Of a stretch of DNA of 64,000 bases, positions 61,961 through 64,000 are shown in pieces. The position numbers and the translations under genes were made by a program. The stretch comes from Agarophyton chilense. Its lineage: Eukaryota > Rhodophyta > Florideophyceae > Gracilariales > Gracilariaceae. The notes under the pieces are model-generated. The model saw only the letters and a program-made list of their open reading frames with translations. It searched no databases and was not told the origin of the DNA. Each line of letters starts with the position of its first letter. The stretch's first letter is position 1. The stretch spans positions 62,001 through 126,000 of the forward strand of contig JARGXX010000100.1 of NCBI GenBank assembly GCA_030374765.1, in the 5' to 3' direction.

Positions 61961-62590
61961 CGAACAATAGTTATGTCACAAGTTTTAGTGTCTATACGAC
62001 CGCTGGCATCACATGAGGCCAAACTGTAAATTTAGGTGCTAATTTTTAGGTATTTTGACCAGATTTTTTTCCTGTTTTGACCTCCAAACAGTAAAGATTT
62101 GGTATAGCCTACTCAAAAGAATATGCGCTTCACGAAATTGCTTCCATGTGAAAGAATGAAACTTAAGGAATAAAACAGTATAGAATATATGTTTAACTGA
62201 TACGCAGGCTAATTTCTATCTTAAAATATAAAACAGGTATTTTTGGGTGGAAAAAGCGTGGTTGCACTCTAAAAAAATCGTTTTGGAGCTGTGTATGAAA
62301 CAAAACTACCTTTCAAAAAATAACCAATTTCGAACTGTCTCTCCGGTCGTATAGACACTAGTGGCCCATAGTCAGCTGTACGATTAGTGTAATGCAATAA
62401 TACGTAATTTCTACTGATTATTATCATGTAGCAACTGCTTATTACAAATTGATGTGTTTGAATCCGATTCGAACAAATAAGCGATCAAAAACATATCTAT
62501 ATAAGTTGCATGAGCTTCTACCGCAAATATAGTAGCAATAGGGCTTCATCGTTGCAGTAAGTAAATGTAATCTTCGATCATCATTATATA
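61961..62590. other. AT-rich stretch, no gene seen
   Basis: Over 600 bases of AT-rich sequence with no open frame of note. Confidence 0.55.
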
Positions 62591-63131
62591 TTGTCTCTAA
62601 CTTTTGGTAGCATCGAACGATTTCAGAAATATATATTGGCAAAAATGAGCCCACTTTCGAGTAACCGTAGGAATGGCGACGACAGCCATTATTTGGGGCA
62701 ATGTGCTGTCTCACATTTACAGCATCAGCTGTATCGCTTGAAAGCGATGGTTCAACACCACGCTAACTTTACCCAGACTCTTAAAGCGGGGCTAAACAAT
62801 GGTTAGGGTTCTGTCGGAAATCAAGGGAACTCTAGCGCAAATGCTTTCGAGTCTCCGCAGGTTCTGCTGTTCAAAAAAACTGCTGCCAATCGCAAGTCTG
62901 AGCGAGCCTAAAGATTCTTTTAATCAATCGAGAAGTATAGAACCTTATGCAACTACTCTGAAGAAAATTATATCTTTGGCTGAAATTTCTTATAGTAGAT
63001 GCAGAAGTTGTTGCGTCAAAGCTGTTAACGATTTACTGTCGATTTACTGTCGCGATGTCGCTTTATTAGGGTCTAAAAGTACAACTCGTTTCAGCCACTT
63101 GGCCTCCAACCTTCTAGTCACGGTAAAATGA
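62591..63131 (+). CDS. Two overlapping unrecognised ORFs, possibly one gene
   Basis: The first frame (to 62806) ends H-Q-L-Y-R-L-K-A-M-V-Q-H-H-A-N-F-T-Q-T-L-K-A-G-L-N-N-G with a stop; the second (from 62799) starts M-V-R-V-L-S-E-I-K-G-T-L-A-Q-M-L-S-S-L-R-R and runs 110 residues. Their styles match (helical, Leu/Gln/Lys-rich), and they overlap by 8 bases, so a one-base shift in a once single gene is plausible. The second has several Cys (R-C-R-S-C-C). No family recognised. Confidence 0.35.
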
Positions 63132-64000
63132 TAAAGTAGTGCTGTACTGCCACAGTGCTCAAAATTAAGCAGTGTAGAGGCCAAACGTCCGTATCTGACA
63201 ACAAAAACCTCTGGCAGATAACGGGTCACTCGACAGCATATAGGCTCCGTCCCCTACTACTCGGAACCTATTTGGTGCCAAACCGGGCTCCATTATCTTC
63301 ACTCAGTTTTCGATATAAATAATACATACAGAGCAACAAGTTGCCAAAGATCGATTATAGTTCCTTGACACGTTAATGCCAAAAAAAGCTTTACATTTTG
63401 CAGGAATATAAACAATAATATTGTTTCATAAACATATTCTAAATATGAATTTCTTTACGATATTAAACCAGTTTTTTGTATCGAGAGGAACAGAATGTCG
63501 CTTAACTTCGACTTTCCTTACCGATGTTGGAGTTGAAAACTACGAAATACAGAAGTTCTTCTTGAAAGTAGGAGAGAGCTAGAAAACCTGTACAGCAATG
63601 AACCAAGTGTGCATTTTTAAACCACGTTTCAAGGATGTTGAAAAAGCCGTTCCAAATTACCCTGGAAGATGAGGTAAATCTTTCTTTTTTTCCATACTAA
63701 AACATTGTTTTGTAACTCCGTTGTATTACAATGCCCAAATATCAGCAACACCAATAGATCTTTTTATCTGCCACTGACAAGGTTAACCGAGCAGGAGAGA
63801 GTTACAAGGAATAACACGACATAGTCGAGTGAAAAACTTAGATTAGGTTTTAACGAGTAGCGCATCCAGGTTAAATTGATGGGCTGTATCTAATTGTTCT
63901 CCAGAGAAGTAACGAGTGCACAGTCTTGAATGCGTGGCAATGCCGCTACAAGTCCCTAGTAGCAGACTACCAACTTGAAAGAACAAAAGAGTAAAAAACA
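63132..64000. other. AT-rich end of the window, no gene recognised
   Basis: Only a very short frame near 63638-63676 (M-L-K-K-P-F-Q-I-T-L-E-D-E) followed by GAGGTAAAT could be an exon end with a splice donor, but nothing supports it further. Confidence 0.4.

Overview
This is nuclear DNA from a eukaryote. It holds LTR retrotransposons of both the Ty1/copia and Ty3/gypsy classes, chromodomains, a tyrosine-recombinase DNA transposon, and broken copies of eukaryote-only genes (MCM9, ASNSD1, a neprilysin-like M13 peptidase, a TDG-type glycosylase). Nothing bacterial or organellar was seen, and no tRNA, rRNA or CRISPR. The host gene remnants show no clear introns. A repeat-rich alga or other protist fits, a red alga being a guess, but the species cannot be named from this window.

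Layout. 1-0.43 kb: start of a minus-strand copia element cut by the window edge. 0.9-1.1 kb: a gypsy RT scrap. About 1.1-8.26 kb: an old plus-strand gypsy (Gypsy-A) whose 5' LTR was split by Copia-1 (1399-6350, TSD ACGCT). 8.9-10.07 kb: a chromo-gypsy gag scrap. 10.07-26.36 kb: a large old minus-strand chromo-gypsy (Gypsy-B) whose right LTR was split by the younger Copia-2 (21239-26331, TSD CAGGT). 26.4-27.0 kb: a minus-strand gypsy integrase scrap. 27.0-30.2 kb: broken host genes on the plus strand (MCM9, a TDG/MUG-type glycosylase, an acidic protein), the last split by Copia-3 (30182-34802, TSD CCGAG). 35.2-45.6 kb: a second gene graveyard: M13 peptidase tail (-), a RING-like gene (-), a 140-bp tandem repeat, a Crypton-like tyrosine recombinase (+), an acidic low-complexity gene (-), ASNSD1 (-), a PDXDC1-like gene (+). 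45.63-57.88 kb: Gypsy-D (+, TSD GCCTC) with the near-intact Gypsy-C (-, 48733-55576, TSD CATGG) nested in its RNase H. 57.9-64 kb: sparse DNA with a few ORFs, a second copy of the RING-like segment and a copia RNase H scrap.

The elements form a datable pile. LTR pairs differ by roughly 3% (Copia-2, Gypsy-C), 5% (Copia-1), 8% (Gypsy-D), 11-12% (Copia-3) and about 14% (Gypsy-B, part compared), and every nested element is younger than its host element.

Most unusual biology: (1) Gypsy-B and Gypsy-C both carry an extra protein gene in antisense, between the chromodomain and the 3' LTR, and the two proteins are recognisably related. (2) Gypsy-C has no pol at all, keeping gag, chromodomain and the antisense gene, so it looks like a non-autonomous gag-bearing parasite of a Gypsy-B-like partner. 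(3) Copia-1 and Copia-2 carry a Tudor-like module between integrase and reverse transcriptase, a possible chromatin-targeting counterpart of the gypsy chromodomain. (4) Gypsy-A and Gypsy-D share a structure-conserved, sequence-diverged hairpin just downstream of the LTR TATA box.
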